A stretch of DNA of 64,000 nucleotides, taken from NCBI RefSeq assembly GCF_001426345.1, contig NZ_LMEM01000002.1, forward strand, positions 1 to 64,000. The letters run 5' to 3'. This document shows, piece after piece, positions 49,474 to 58,261 of this stretch. The notes beneath the pieces were generated by a model. That model was not told where the DNA came from, ran no database searches, and was given only the letters and a program-made list of their open reading frames with translations. Position 1 is the first letter of the stretch. Every line of letters begins with the position of its first letter. This DNA is from Devosia sp. Root436 (lineage in GTDB: Bacteria; Pseudomonadota; Alphaproteobacteria; Rhizobiales; Devosiaceae). Both the position numbers and the translations under genes were made by a program.

Positions 49474-51029
49474 GGCGCCCCTCCTGCCAGGCCGATGGCG
49501 GCGACATAGCGGGACGGATCGAGCAGGTCCGGGGCGCCGAAACGCAGTGCCTCGAACAGGCCATTGGGCCACAGCCCGGCCGCAACAACGATGGCCACCA
49601 GCGCGCCGGTGGCCCCCAGGCGCAGCCAGGCGCCGCGATGCGACGGCGCAGGCGCAGGCGCCACCACGCCTTCCGGTGCCGCCCGCCAGAAGATATGCGC
49701 CCAGAGCCGCGACCCGGCGATCAGCGTCAGCACCGCATTGACCACCAGCGCCACGGCCACAAGGCTGCCCACCCAGCTTCCTTCGCCCAGGCCCGCCTGC
49801 AGCAGCAGCAGCTTGGGCCAGAAACCGAGGAAGGGCGGCACGCCGGCCGTGGCCAGTACCAATACGAAAAACAGCACCGACAGCGGCGTGCTCGCCGCAT
49901 AGAGGCCGCCCATATGCCGGGAGTCGGTCTGCCCGGTCCGGCTCTCGATGAGGCCGGCGACCAGGTAGAGCGCGGTCATGGTCAGGATAGCGTGGAAGAT
50001 GTAGAGCCCCGCCCCGCTCACCCCGGCCAGCGACGGCACGGCGATACCCACCAGCACCGAACCGACGCCACCGATGACGAGGAAGCCGATGGCGCGGCGC
50101 AGATTGGTTTCGGCAATGGCCCCCAGCGGCGCGACCAGCAGCGTCGCCAATGCGACGGCCACCAGCACCGGCTCGAGCAGGTCGCGGCTAGCCGGCAACA
50201 GCACCACCAGCGCGCGCATCATGGCGTAGATGCCCACCTTGGTCAGCAATCCGGCAAACAGCGCCGAAACCACGGCCGGGGGCGTATGATAGGCGGCAGG
50301 CAGCCAGGCATTCACCGGAAAAGCGGCGGCTTTCATGCCGAAAGCCAGCAGCAGCAAGGCCGCCACGCCTGCCATCGCCGCCGGGTTCGCCGATGGCGCC
50401 ACCCGCATTATGTCGGCCATGTTGAGCGTGCCGAGCAGGCCGTAGAGCAGGCCGAGCGCCAGCAGGAAGAAGGTCGTGGCGAGGAAATTGAGGAACCCGT
50501 ATTTCACCGCGCCATCGAGCTGCGCCGGACGACCGCCCAGCACGATGAGCCCGAAGGACGCGATCAGCATCACCTCGAACCACACATAGAGATTGAACAG
50601 GTCCCCGGTGAGGAAGGAGCCGGTGACGCCGGCCAGCAACAGCAGCACCATGGAGTGGAAGCCGTCGCGCCCATCCTCGGCGCCGCGCTCGCCCTGGGCA
50701 TAGACCAGCACCGCCAGCGTCACCACCGCCGCCGTCAGCGCAAAGCCGGCCCCGAAGATGTCGGCGGCAAAGCTGATGCCGAAGGGCGGCAGCCACTTGC
50801 CCATGGTCATGCTCAACGGCCCGCTGTCGAGCACGCGCAGCAGCAAGGTCACCTCGCAGGCGATAACGGCACAGACGATCAGCACGGCGAAGATGAAGGT
50901 CAACCCGCCCGATTTGCGCAGCATCAGCGTGGCGGCAGCACCCATCAGGCACAGCACCAGCGGCAGTACCACCACCCAGTCGGATGCTGATGTCAGGGTC
51001 TCGATCATTGCTGGGGGCAATTCTACCAT
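49470..51029 (-). CDS. mrpD: Na+/H+ antiporter subunit MrpD
   Basis: This 519-residue antiporter-like subunit is homologous to NuoN/NuoM. It has many helices and the ion-path features (WFEVMLIASFGLIVLGGRPA with the key Glu, KVGIYAMMRALVVLLPA with the key Lys). The start is taken at the ATG at 51029, right after mrpC; a later ATG at 51008 is possible. Confidence 0.94.
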   Translation of the reverse strand: MVELPPAMIETLTSASDWVVVLPLVLCLMGAAATLMLRKSGGLTFIFAVLIVCAVIACEVTLLLRVLDSGPLSMTMGKWLPPFGISFAADIFGAGFALTAAVVTLAVLVYAQGERGAEDGRDGFHSMVLLLLAGVTGSFLTGDLFNLYVWFEVMLIASFGLIVLGGRPAQLDGAVKYGFLNFLATTFFLLALGLLYGLLGTLNMADIMRVAPSANPAAMAGVAALLLLAFGMKAAAFPVNAWLPAAYHTPPAVVSALFAGLLTKVGIYAMMRALVVLLPASRDLLEPVLVAVALATLLVAPLGAIAETNLRRAIGFLVIGGVGSVLVGIAVPSLAGVSGAGLYIFHAILTMTALYLVAGLIESRTGQTDSRHMGGLYAASTPLSVLFFVLVLATAGVPPFLGFWPKLLLLQAGLGEGSWVGSLVAVALVVNAVLTLIAGSRLWAHIFWRAAPEGVVAPAPAPSHRGAWLRLGATGALVAIVVAAGLWPNGLFEALRFGAPDLLDPSRYVAAIGLAGGAP

Positions 51030-51030
51030 G

Positions 51031-51408
51031 TCAGTAGCTCAGCGGCGGGTTGGGCTCGTTGACCGGTTCGGCCACGCGCATGGTGTCGGTATTGTCGGCA
51101 TCGAGGCTCTGATAGGCGCGGAAGGCCAGCACCAGGAGGAAGCTGAACATGGCAAAGCCGATGACGATGGCCGTGAGGATCAGCGCCTGCGGCAGCGGAT
51201 TGGCGATGGGCCCGTCCGGTTGTTCGAGCCCGGCCGGAACGATGGGCGCGATTTCCCGCGTCAGCCGCCCGGCAGTGAAAATCAGCAGGTTCACCCCATT
51301 GCCCAGGATGGTCATGCCGATCAGCATGCGGATGACCGAGCGCGACAGCAGCAGGTAGACGCCCAGCGCCACGAAACACCCGACAAGCCCGGCCAGCACA
51401 TAGTCCAT
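51031..51408 (-). CDS. mrpC: Na+/H+ antiporter subunit MrpC
   Basis: This 125-residue NuoK-like subunit (VGCFVALGVYLLLSRSVIRM, TILGNGVNLLIFTAGR, LPQALILTAIVIGFAMFSFL) has three helices. The ATG shares a base with the mrpB stop (TGATG), which fixes the start although the frame is open upstream. Confidence 0.94.
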   Translation of the reverse strand: MDYVLAGLVGCFVALGVYLLLSRSVIRMLIGMTILGNGVNLLIFTAGRLTREIAPIVPAGLEQPDGPIANPLPQALILTAIVIGFAMFSFLLVLAFRAYQSLDADNTDTMRVAEPVNEPNPPLSY

Positions 51409-51830
51409 CAGGGCTCCTCCTCGCCGCCTTCGAGCGCCAGCGCCACGGCCGAAATCGTGCCGAAAACCACGCAATATACCCCGATATCGAAGACCATCGG
51501 CGTCGACAGGGGAACGCTGGTCTGCCCCAGTTCGAGATAGAGCCAGATGCTGGTCATGAAGGGCGAGCCGGTGAACAGCGACAGCAGCCCCGAGAAGCCG
51601 GCGATGAACACGCCGAACCCGGCAATGGCCAGAGGATCGATGCGCAAGGCGCGCCGTGCCTCTGCGGCGCCGCTCGACATGCCCAGTATGGCCATGGCCG
51701 AGGCCGCGATCAGCCCGCCGATGAAGCCGCCGCCCGGTTCGTTGTGGCCACGCAGGCAGACATAGACCGAAAAGACGAGCATGACCGCGACGATCAGCGG
51801 CGCAATGGTGCGGAAGATCAATGAGTTCAT
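51408..51830 (-). CDS. mrpB: Na+/H+ antiporter subunit MrpB
   Basis: This 140-residue four-helix protein (VYVCLRGHNEPGGGFIGGLI is the family signature) is MrpB. It is encoded separately from MrpA, whereas in some rhizobia the two are fused. The ATG overlaps the mrpA stop (ATGA). Confidence 0.94.
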   Translation of the reverse strand: MNSLIFRTIAPLIVAVMLVFSVYVCLRGHNEPGGGFIGGLIAASAMAILGMSSGAAEARRALRIDPLAIAGFGVFIAGFSGLLSLFTGSPFMTSIWLYLELGQTSVPLSTPMVFDIGVYCVVFGTISAVALALEGGEEEP

Positions 51831-54211
51831 GGTGCCGCCTTCCGCCGGCGCCGTGGCGCGGGGGCCGCCGGCACCGCCGGCTTGGCCCGCCGCCGCAGCA
51901 GCGCCATGATGGCGATGCCGGCCGCCATGACCACCGAGATTTCACCCAGCGTATCAAAGCCGCGATAGTCGACCAGGATCACGTTGACGATATTGTGCCC
52001 ATGGGCAATCGGAACGCTGGTGGCGGTGAACAGGTCCGACAGCCGCGTATCGAGCGTCCCTGACAGCACCACCATCAGCAGCAGGCTGACCCCAACGCCG
52101 CAGACCAGCGCCAATGTGCCGTCGCGCGCCAGGTCTTCCAGCGGCCGCTGGTCGAGCTCGTCGAGCCGCAGCCGCGTCATTACCAGCGCCAGGATCACCA
52201 CCGAGAGCACTTCCACCATGAACTGGGTGAAGGCCAGGTCGGGCGCCCCGAACATCAGGAAGATCAGCGCCACGGCCGTCCCCTGGATGCCCAGTGCCAA
52301 AATGGCCACCAGCCGGTTGGTCGCCAGCAGCACGGCGCCCAGGCCGATCAGCGCCAGCGCGATCACGCCCCATTCATAGGGCTGCAATTGCGGCCAGCTC
52401 AGCTTGGCCGACCAGTTGCCCAAATCGGCATTGGGCAACAGCGCACCATAGCCGTTGAAGACCCCGAGTGGCACGATGAGTGCCAGCGCCAGCCCGACAA
52501 ATACCGTCGCCAGGTAGATTTCCAGCCGGCCGTGATGCAGCAGCCGGGTCACCGCACCGGAGAAGCGGATCAGGCCGAACATGACCGCATCGAACACAGT
52601 GTCCGCCGTCCAGCCGAGGCCGGCCCCGAAGCGCCGCAGCAGCGTGCGCATGGCCGCGGCCTGCCGGTAGACCAGATAGCCCAGCGCCCAGGTGGCGATC
52701 GACAGCCACAGCAGCGGGCTCGCCGGATTGATGGCCAGCGTCAGGTGACTGCTGACCGCCTCGCCAAGAATGGCCGCCGCCCCAGGCTCGACCAGGGTAT
52801 GGCCCAGCCAGTCGGTCATCACCGAGGCAACGATACTCGCGGCGCCCAGCACGACAGGCCCCGCCAGCATGGCGATGGGCGCCTCATGCGCCAGTTTCGG
52901 CGTCGGCAGCACGGGGCCGAGGAACGGCCTGACCAGGACCAGCATGGCCACGCCGGCCAGCATGGCATTGCCCGCCAGCAGCACCAGCAGCACGGCCATA
53001 TCGGACCACTGCCAGTGCATCAGGCCCAGATACATCTCTTCCTTGGCAAAATATCCCAGGGTCAGCGGCAGCCCGATCATGGCGAGGCTCGCCATGGCGG
53101 CGCCGATGAAGGTCACCGGCATCCGGTCGGCCAGCCCGCCCAGGATGGTGATGTCGCGCGTGCCCGCCTCGTGGTCGATGGCGCCGACCACCATGAACAG
53201 GCCCGCCTTGTAGAAGGCATGGGCCACGAAATAGAGCAGCATGGCCGCAATGGCCGCCTCGGTTCCCAACCCGATCAGCAGCACCGAAAGCCCCAGCGAG
53301 GCCAAGGTGGTCTGCGCCAGCATCTGCTTGAGATCGTTCTGCCGGAGCGCGCCGAGGCCGCCCCAGAGCAGGGTCGCGCCGCCGAAGCAGACCAGTATCC
53401 ATGTCCAGGCCTCGGTGCCGCCCAGCCAGGGCGTGGTGCGGGCCAGCAGGTACACCCCGCCCTGCACCATGGTTGCCGAATGCAGGAACGCCGAAACCGG
53501 CGTCGGCGCCTCCATGGCATTGGGCAGCCAGAAATGCAGCGGCACCTGCGCCGATTTGGTGAAGGCCGCCACGAGGAACAGGCCCAGCACCAGCCCGTAA
53601 AGTCCACTGCCGCGCACTTCACCGCCCAGCGCGCTCAGCTCCCAGCTCCCCGTGAGGTGATGGACGACAATGGCGCCGACCAGCAGGGCCATGCCGCCGA
53701 TATTGGTGATGACCAGCGCCTGGATGGCGCCCCGGCGCGCCGCCTGCCGCGTATGATCGAAGCCGATCAGCAGGAAGGACGTGACCGAGGTCAGCTCCCA
53801 GAACATGAACAGAGCCAGCATGTTGTCGGCCAGCACCAGCCCCAGCATCGCCCCCATGAAGGCCAGCAGGAAGCCGAGGAACCGCCCGAGATGCGGATGG
53901 GTTTTGAGATAAGCGCCGGAATAGAGCACGATCAGCGTGCCGATGCCCGAAATGGTCAGCGCGAAGGTCAGGCTCAGCCCGTCGACCAGGAAGGACAGTT
54001 CGAGCCCATAGGCCGGCACCCAGCCAATGCTGGCCGATACGGTGCCGCCAGCGACGACGGGCTCGATCAGCGTCAGCAGAAACAGGAATATTCCACCCGG
54101 CACCAGTGCCAGCACCCAGCCGGCATAGGGCCGGGCAAGGCGATGAATGAAGGGCGCCAGCAAAGCGGCAACAAATGGCGCAATCGCCACCAGCGCTATG
54201 CTCGCGTCCAT
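51827..54211 (-). CDS. mrpA: Na+/H+ antiporter subunit MrpA
   Basis: This 794-residue protein is the NuoL-like principal subunit. It has the proton-channel core (LFMFWELTSVTSFLLIGFDH, TKSAQVPLHFWLPNAMEAPT, SATMVQGGVYLLAR) and a C-terminal extension with a NuoJ/MrpB-like part (MFGAPDLAFTQFMVEVLSVV). It starts the complete mrpABCDEFG operon for Na+ (or K+) export and pH homeostasis. The ATG at 54211 follows GGGG by 7 bases; a TTG at 54229 is an alternative. Confidence 0.94.
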   Translation of the reverse strand: MDASIALVAIAPFVAALLAPFIHRLARPYAGWVLALVPGGIFLFLLTLIEPVVAGGTVSASIGWVPAYGLELSFLVDGLSLTFALTISGIGTLIVLYSGAYLKTHPHLGRFLGFLLAFMGAMLGLVLADNMLALFMFWELTSVTSFLLIGFDHTRQAARRGAIQALVITNIGGMALLVGAIVVHHLTGSWELSALGGEVRGSGLYGLVLGLFLVAAFTKSAQVPLHFWLPNAMEAPTPVSAFLHSATMVQGGVYLLARTTPWLGGTEAWTWILVCFGGATLLWGGLGALRQNDLKQMLAQTTLASLGLSVLLIGLGTEAAIAAMLLYFVAHAFYKAGLFMVVGAIDHEAGTRDITILGGLADRMPVTFIGAAMASLAMIGLPLTLGYFAKEEMYLGLMHWQWSDMAVLLVLLAGNAMLAGVAMLVLVRPFLGPVLPTPKLAHEAPIAMLAGPVVLGAASIVASVMTDWLGHTLVEPGAAAILGEAVSSHLTLAINPASPLLWLSIATWALGYLVYRQAAAMRTLLRRFGAGLGWTADTVFDAVMFGLIRFSGAVTRLLHHGRLEIYLATVFVGLALALIVPLGVFNGYGALLPNADLGNWSAKLSWPQLQPYEWGVIALALIGLGAVLLATNRLVAILALGIQGTAVALIFLMFGAPDLAFTQFMVEVLSVVILALVMTRLRLDELDQRPLEDLARDGTLALVCGVGVSLLLMVVLSGTLDTRLSDLFTATSVPIAHGHNIVNVILVDYRGFDTLGEISVVMAAGIAIMALLRRRAKPAVPAAPAPRRRRKAAP

Positions 54212-54367
54212 TCCGAACCCCACAGGCAATACTCCCCCGATCCGACTCTTGTGGCCGGTTCGCGCAAGACCTTAGCGAATGATCCCCCCGCGACAAGTCA
54301 AAACAGGGCTTTATCCCAGCTCTCCGGCTCCTCCTCCCCACTTATGGGGATGGAAGCCCTCTTCACC

Positions 54368-54392
54368 TCTCCCTTCGGGGGAGAGGTGCCCC
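54368..54392. repeat. Single-hairpin remnant of family A repeat
   Basis: CCTCTCCCTTCGGGGGAGAGG is one end hairpin of the family A elements. It lies in the divergent gap between mrpA and the oligopeptidase gene, which has no other supported content. Confidence 0.55.
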
Positions 54393-54448
54393 TTCCCATC
54401 CCTCCCGCACCGTCCTATGTGAAAGAGCCTGCCTTACGGAACTCCGCC

Positions 54449-56545
54449 ATGACCAAGCCCACCGCCCCCGTTGCCGCCAGGAAGTCGCATGTCGTGACCT
54501 TCCACACTATCCAGCGCGACGACCCGTACGATTGGCTGCGGGCGGACAACTGGCAGGAGGTGATGCAGAAACCCGAGACGCTGGCCGCCGAAATCCGCGC
54601 CTATCTCGACGCCGAGAACAGCTTCTACGAGGCCGAATTCGGCACGCGCACCGAAAAGCTGCGCGAGACGATCTACAAGGAAATCCGCGGCCGCATCAAA
54701 GAGGACGACAGCGGCATTGCCTCGCCCGACGGGCCCTTCGCCTATAATTCGCGCATGTTGGAGGGCAAGCAGTATCCCCTCATCGTCCGCACCGCGCGCG
54801 ACGGCGGCCCCGAAACCGTGCTGCTCGACTGCAATGAAGAAGCCGGGGACGGCTATTTCGGCTTTGCCGGCGCCGAGCATGACCGCGGCCACCGCTACCT
54901 TGCCTGGGCCGCCGACCGCGCCGGCTCGGAATATTACGACATCGTCATCCGCGACCTCGATACCGGCAAGGACAGCGCCGAAGTCATCCGCGAAACCGCC
55001 GGCTCCTATGTCTGGAGCAACGATTCCAGCGCGATCTACTACACCGAATATGACGACAACCACCGCCCCTACCGCATCCGCCTCCACACCATGGGCACTG
55101 ACCAGGCCAATGACCCCATCATTTTCGAAGAAAAAGACCCCGGCTTCTTCGTCGGCGTCGGCCGCACGCTTTCGGACAAGTTCATCGTCATCGATGCCCA
55201 CGACCACCAGACGTCCGAATGCTGGCTGATCGATGCCGAAGCCGGCGGCGAGCCCCGCCTCGTCGCCCCGCGCCTTACCGATCGTGAATATGACATCGAT
55301 GAGCGCGAGGGCCTGCTCTATATCCGCACCAATGCCGATGGCGCCGAGGACTTCAAGGTCATGGTCGCCCCGGTGGACAATCCGGGCGCGGAAAACTGGA
55401 CCGATCTCGTCCCCCACCAGCAGGGCGTGCTGATCCTCGACACCATCGTCATCCGCAACCACCTGCTGCGCCTCGAACGCTTCGAGGGCCTGCCGCGCAT
55501 AGTCGTTCGCGACCTGCGCACCGGCAAGGAAGAGACCGTCAAGTTCGACGAAGAGGCCTATTCCCTCGGCATGTCGGTGGGCTATGAATTCGACACCTCG
55601 GTCTTCCGCCTCACCTATTCCTCGCCGACCACCCCGTCGCGCACCTATGACATGGATCTGCAAACCGGCGCCCGTACCCTGCTCAAGGAGCAGGAGGTGC
55701 CCTCTGGCCACAATCCCGCCGATTACGAAACCCGCCGCCTTTTCGCCACCGCCCTTGATGGCGAACAGGTCCCGGTGACCGTGCTCTATCGCAAGGGCAC
55801 CAAGCTCGATGGCTCGGCCCCGGCCCTGCTCTACGGCTATGGCGCCTATGGCATGTCCATGCCCTCGTCCTTCTCTATCTCGGCTTTGTCGCTGGTCGAT
55901 CGCGGCTTCGTCCACGCCACCGCCCATATCCGTGGCGGCATGGAAAAGGGCTATCGCTGGTACGTGCAGGGCCGCCGCGAGCACAAGACCAACACCTTCA
56001 CCGATTTCATCGCCGCGGCCGAAATGCTGGTCGACAAGGGCTACACCTCAAAGTCCCGCATCGTGGCGCAGGGCGGCTCGGCCGGCGGCATGCTGATGGG
56101 CGCCATCGCCAATCTGCGCCCCGATCTCTGGGGCGGCATCATCGCCCAGGTGCCGTTCGTGGACGTGCTCAATACCATGCTCGACGAAACCCTGCCGCTC
56201 ACCCCGCCCGAATGGCCCGAATGGGGCAATCCCCTGGCCTCGGCCGAAGACTATGCCCGCATCGCCGCCTATGCCCCCTATGAACAGGTCGCGGCAAAGG
56301 ACTATCCACCCATCTTCGCCCTGGCCGGGCTCACCGATCCGCGCGTCACCTATTGGGAGCCGGCCAAGTGGGTGGCCAAGCTCCGCGCAACCAAGACCGG
56401 CAATGCGCCATTATACCTCAAGACCAATATGGGGGCCGGCCATGGCGGCGCCTCGGGGCGCTTCGACCGCCTCAAGGAAACCGCCGAGTGTTATGCGTTT
56501 GCGCTCAATGCGGTCGGATTGGAAGGAACGTTCGGTTCCAACTGA
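54449..56545 (+). CDS. ptrB: Oligopeptidase B (S9 serine peptidase)
   Basis: This 698-residue peptidase cleaves small peptides after basic residues. It has an N-terminal beta-propeller (about residues 70-410) and a C-terminal alpha/beta-hydrolase domain. The nucleophile Ser544 lies in GGSAGGMLMG, the Asp in LAGLTDPRVTYWEP and His665 in GAGHGGASGR. DPYDWLRADNW near the N-terminus is the family start. The ATG at 54449 is chosen; upstream frame passes through repeat sequence. Confidence 0.93.
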   Translation: MTKPTAPVAARKSHVVTFHTIQRDDPYDWLRADNWQEVMQKPETLAAEIRAYLDAENSFYEAEFGTRTEKLRETIYKEIRGRIKEDDSGIASPDGPFAYNSRMLEGKQYPLIVRTARDGGPETVLLDCNEEAGDGYFGFAGAEHDRGHRYLAWAADRAGSEYYDIVIRDLDTGKDSAEVIRETAGSYVWSNDSSAIYYTEYDDNHRPYRIRLHTMGTDQANDPIIFEEKDPGFFVGVGRTLSDKFIVIDAHDHQTSECWLIDAEAGGEPRLVAPRLTDREYDIDEREGLLYIRTNADGAEDFKVMVAPVDNPGAENWTDLVPHQQGVLILDTIVIRNHLLRLERFEGLPRIVVRDLRTGKEETVKFDEEAYSLGMSVGYEFDTSVFRLTYSSPTTPSRTYDMDLQTGARTLLKEQEVPSGHNPADYETRRLFATALDGEQVPVTVLYRKGTKLDGSAPALLYGYGAYGMSMPSSFSISALSLVDRGFVHATAHIRGGMEKGYRWYVQGRREHKTNTFTDFIAAAEMLVDKGYTSKSRIVAQGGSAGGMLMGAIANLRPDLWGGIIAQVPFVDVLNTMLDETLPLTPPEWPEWGNPLASAEDYARIAAYAPYEQVAAKDYPPIFALAGLTDPRVTYWEPAKWVAKLRATKTGNAPLYLKTNMGAGHGGASGRFDRLKETAECYAFALNAVGLEGTFGSN

Positions 56546-56617
56546 TTGTTGTGTCGTCACAATCGGCCTATACCAGTGCCGAATTCCTCAGCGTCTATCC
56601 CAAAATCGGAGGCCATA

Positions 56618-57226
56618 ATGTCCACGAAGTTCACCCTGCCGCCCCTGCCCTACGCCTATGATGCGCTTGGCCCCTACATGTCCAAGGAAACGCTCGAATT
56701 CCATCACGACAAGCACCACCAGGCTTACGTGACCAATGGCGAAAAGCTGCTGGAAGGCTCGGGGCTGGAAATCCTGCCGCTCGAGGACATCGTCAAGGAG
56801 AGCTACGGCAAGAATGCCGGCCTCTTCAACAATGCCGGCCAGCACTACAACCACGTCCATTTCTGGAACTGGATGAAGCCCAATGGCGGCGGCAACAAGC
56901 TGCCGGGCAAGCTGCAGGCAGCCATCGATTCCGACCTCGGGGGCTTTGACAAGTTCCGCGCCGATTTCATCGCCGCCGGCACCACCCAGTTCGGTTCCGG
57001 CTGGGCGTGGCTCGCCGTCAAGAATGGCAAGCTGGAAGTCACCAAGACTCCGAACGGCGAGTCGCCGCTGGTGCATGGCGGCCACCCGATCCTGGGCGTC
57101 GATGTGTGGGAACACTCCTATTACATCGACTATCGCAACGCCCGCCCGAAATACCTCGAAGCCTGGTTCGACAACCTGGTGAACTGGGACCACGTGGAAC
57201 TGATGTTCGACGAAGCCACGGCTTAG
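56618..57226 (+). CDS. sodB: Superoxide dismutase [Fe/Mn]
   Basis: This 202-residue enzyme dismutates superoxide in the cytoplasm. Metal ligands are visible in EFHHDKHHQAYV, NNAGQHYNHVHFWNWMKP, and DVWEHSYYIDYRN (Asp and His). GGFDKFRADFIAAGTTQFGS suggests the iron form. GGAGG precedes the ATG at 56618 by about 5 bases. It ends just before a family B repeat and a terminator. Confidence 0.96.
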   Translation: MSTKFTLPPLPYAYDALGPYMSKETLEFHHDKHHQAYVTNGEKLLEGSGLEILPLEDIVKESYGKNAGLFNNAGQHYNHVHFWNWMKPNGGGNKLPGKLQAAIDSDLGGFDKFRADFIAAGTTQFGSGWAWLAVKNGKLEVTKTPNGESPLVHGGHPILGVDVWEHSYYIDYRNARPKYLEAWFDNLVNWDHVELMFDEATA

Positions 57227-57249
57227 GGGCACCATTCCGCCCCACCCAC

Positions 57250-57360
57250 GGTGTCACCCCGGCCTTGAGCCGGGGCCCATCCCGAGATCGCGCCACAGCC
57301 GCAAGCTGGTTCGATCATGCATCTCAGGATGGATCCCGGCTCAAGGCCGGGATGACACCG
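57250..57360. repeat. Palindromic intergenic repeat, family B
   Basis: The ends GTGTCACCCCGGCCTTGAGC and GGCTCAAGGCCGGGATGACA are complementary. The inner part shares GAGATCGCGCCACAGCCGCA with 22321-22440. It lies between sodB and its terminator. Confidence 0.8.
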
Positions 57361-57378
57361 AGTTTGTGAAACCGTCCA

Positions 57379-57404
57379 AGCCCGCCCCTCCGGCGGGCTT
57401 TTCT
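57379..57404 (+). terminator. Rho-independent terminator after sodB
   Basis: AGCCCGCC and GGCGGGCT form an 8-base-pair stem with loop CCTCC, followed by TTTCTC. It ends the sodB transcript. Confidence 0.85.
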
Positions 57405-57510
57405 CATTCTCCCATCCCCTTTTCCCCCAGCCATTAGCCATTTCCGGAACCCGCCCCTTCTTCCGAACATTTCCCCATGGTAACGGTCTGTTTACTATTG
57501 GGGAAAACCA

Positions 57511-58056
57511 GTGTCCGAGCCGACCAAGGTCGTTGCCATCATCGCGGCCAATACTGCGCTGTCATCGCTGCTGGCGATGGTGGTGGCTGGCGACTCACAT
57601 CTGCGGGTGCGCCAGTTCGAGAGCGATATCGAACTCATCGCCTATATGCGCATCGCCCCGCTCGACATGCTGGTCTGCGATTTCGACCGCGAGGGCCGCC
57701 CGGCCTATGAAATGGTCGAAGCCATTCGTCTCAACAACGACCTGATCAGCCAGGATGTGCCAGTCATCGCCTTGACGCGCACTGTCACGCCGCCGATGCG
57801 CCACCAGGCTATCAGCGCCGGCATCGACGAAGTCATCATCAAGCCGATGTCGCCGCGCCACCTGCTGCAGCGCATCCAGGCCCGCCTGCGCAGCCGCAGC
57901 GTCATCGGCGTGCTCGGCGGCTATCGCGGTCCCGACCGCCGCAACCGCGCGCTCCTGCCGACACCGCATCCGGTTCCGACCCGCCGCATCACCGACAACG
58001 TCATCCCGTTGTTTCCCGACCGCCGCAAGCCGCGGCATCCGGGGCTTGAGGGGTAA
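57511..58056 (+). CDS. Response-regulator-like receiver protein
   Basis: This 181-residue protein has a receiver-like fold: VVAIIAANTALSSLLAMVVA, then LDMLVCDFDREGRPAYEMVE with the likely phospho-Asp, PVIALTRTVTPPMRHQAISA and GIDEVIIKPMSP with the conserved Lys. The usual acidic pair at the N-terminus is missing (IAAN), so phosphorylation is doubtful. The basic C-terminal tail (RYRGPDRRNR-like GYRGPDRRNRALLP) may bind nucleic acid. The start is a GTG. Upstream (57475-57495) a weak CtrA-like pattern is visible. Confidence 0.75.
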   Translation: MSEPTKVVAIIAANTALSSLLAMVVAGDSHLRVRQFESDIELIAYMRIAPLDMLVCDFDREGRPAYEMVEAIRLNNDLISQDVPVIALTRTVTPPMRHQAISAGIDEVIIKPMSPRHLLQRIQARLRSRSVIGVLGGYRGPDRRNRALLPTPHPVPTRRITDNVIPLFPDRRKPRHPGLEG

Positions 58057-58090
58057 GGCTAACTCTTCACATCGCCATCGAACGCAGGCT

Positions 58091-58212
58091 CCCTCTCCCC
58101 TGAGGGGAGAGGGAGGGTGAGGGGTTCAGTGCCGGTGAAGGGCACGGTGCCAACCGCAACATTGAACCCCTCACCCGACCCTTCGGGTCGACCTCTCCCC
58201 TCAGGGGAGAGG
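58091..58212. repeat. Palindromic intergenic repeat, family A
   Basis: This is a complete element: CCCTCTCCCCTGAGGGGAGA at one end, CCTCTCCCCTCAGGGGAGAG at the other, with the inner GTGAGGGGTTCA / TGAACCCCTCAC stem. It lies between the receiver gene and the urocanase-like gene, which converge. Confidence 0.88.
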
Positions 58213-58261
58213 TGACTCGGCTCCACGCCATGGACGGGGGTAAGCCACACGCGCGGAACCC

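Noticed and set aside
52388-54448. Very long plus-strand open frame antisense to mrpA and running into the oligopeptidase gene
   Set aside because: It is Gln/Arg/His-rich with no family features and lies opposite a clear antiporter gene; only the part from 54449 is a real protein.
54434-55984. 516-codon frame antisense to oligopeptidase B
   Set aside because: It is a mirror frame with no domain; the S9 peptidase is clear on the plus strand.
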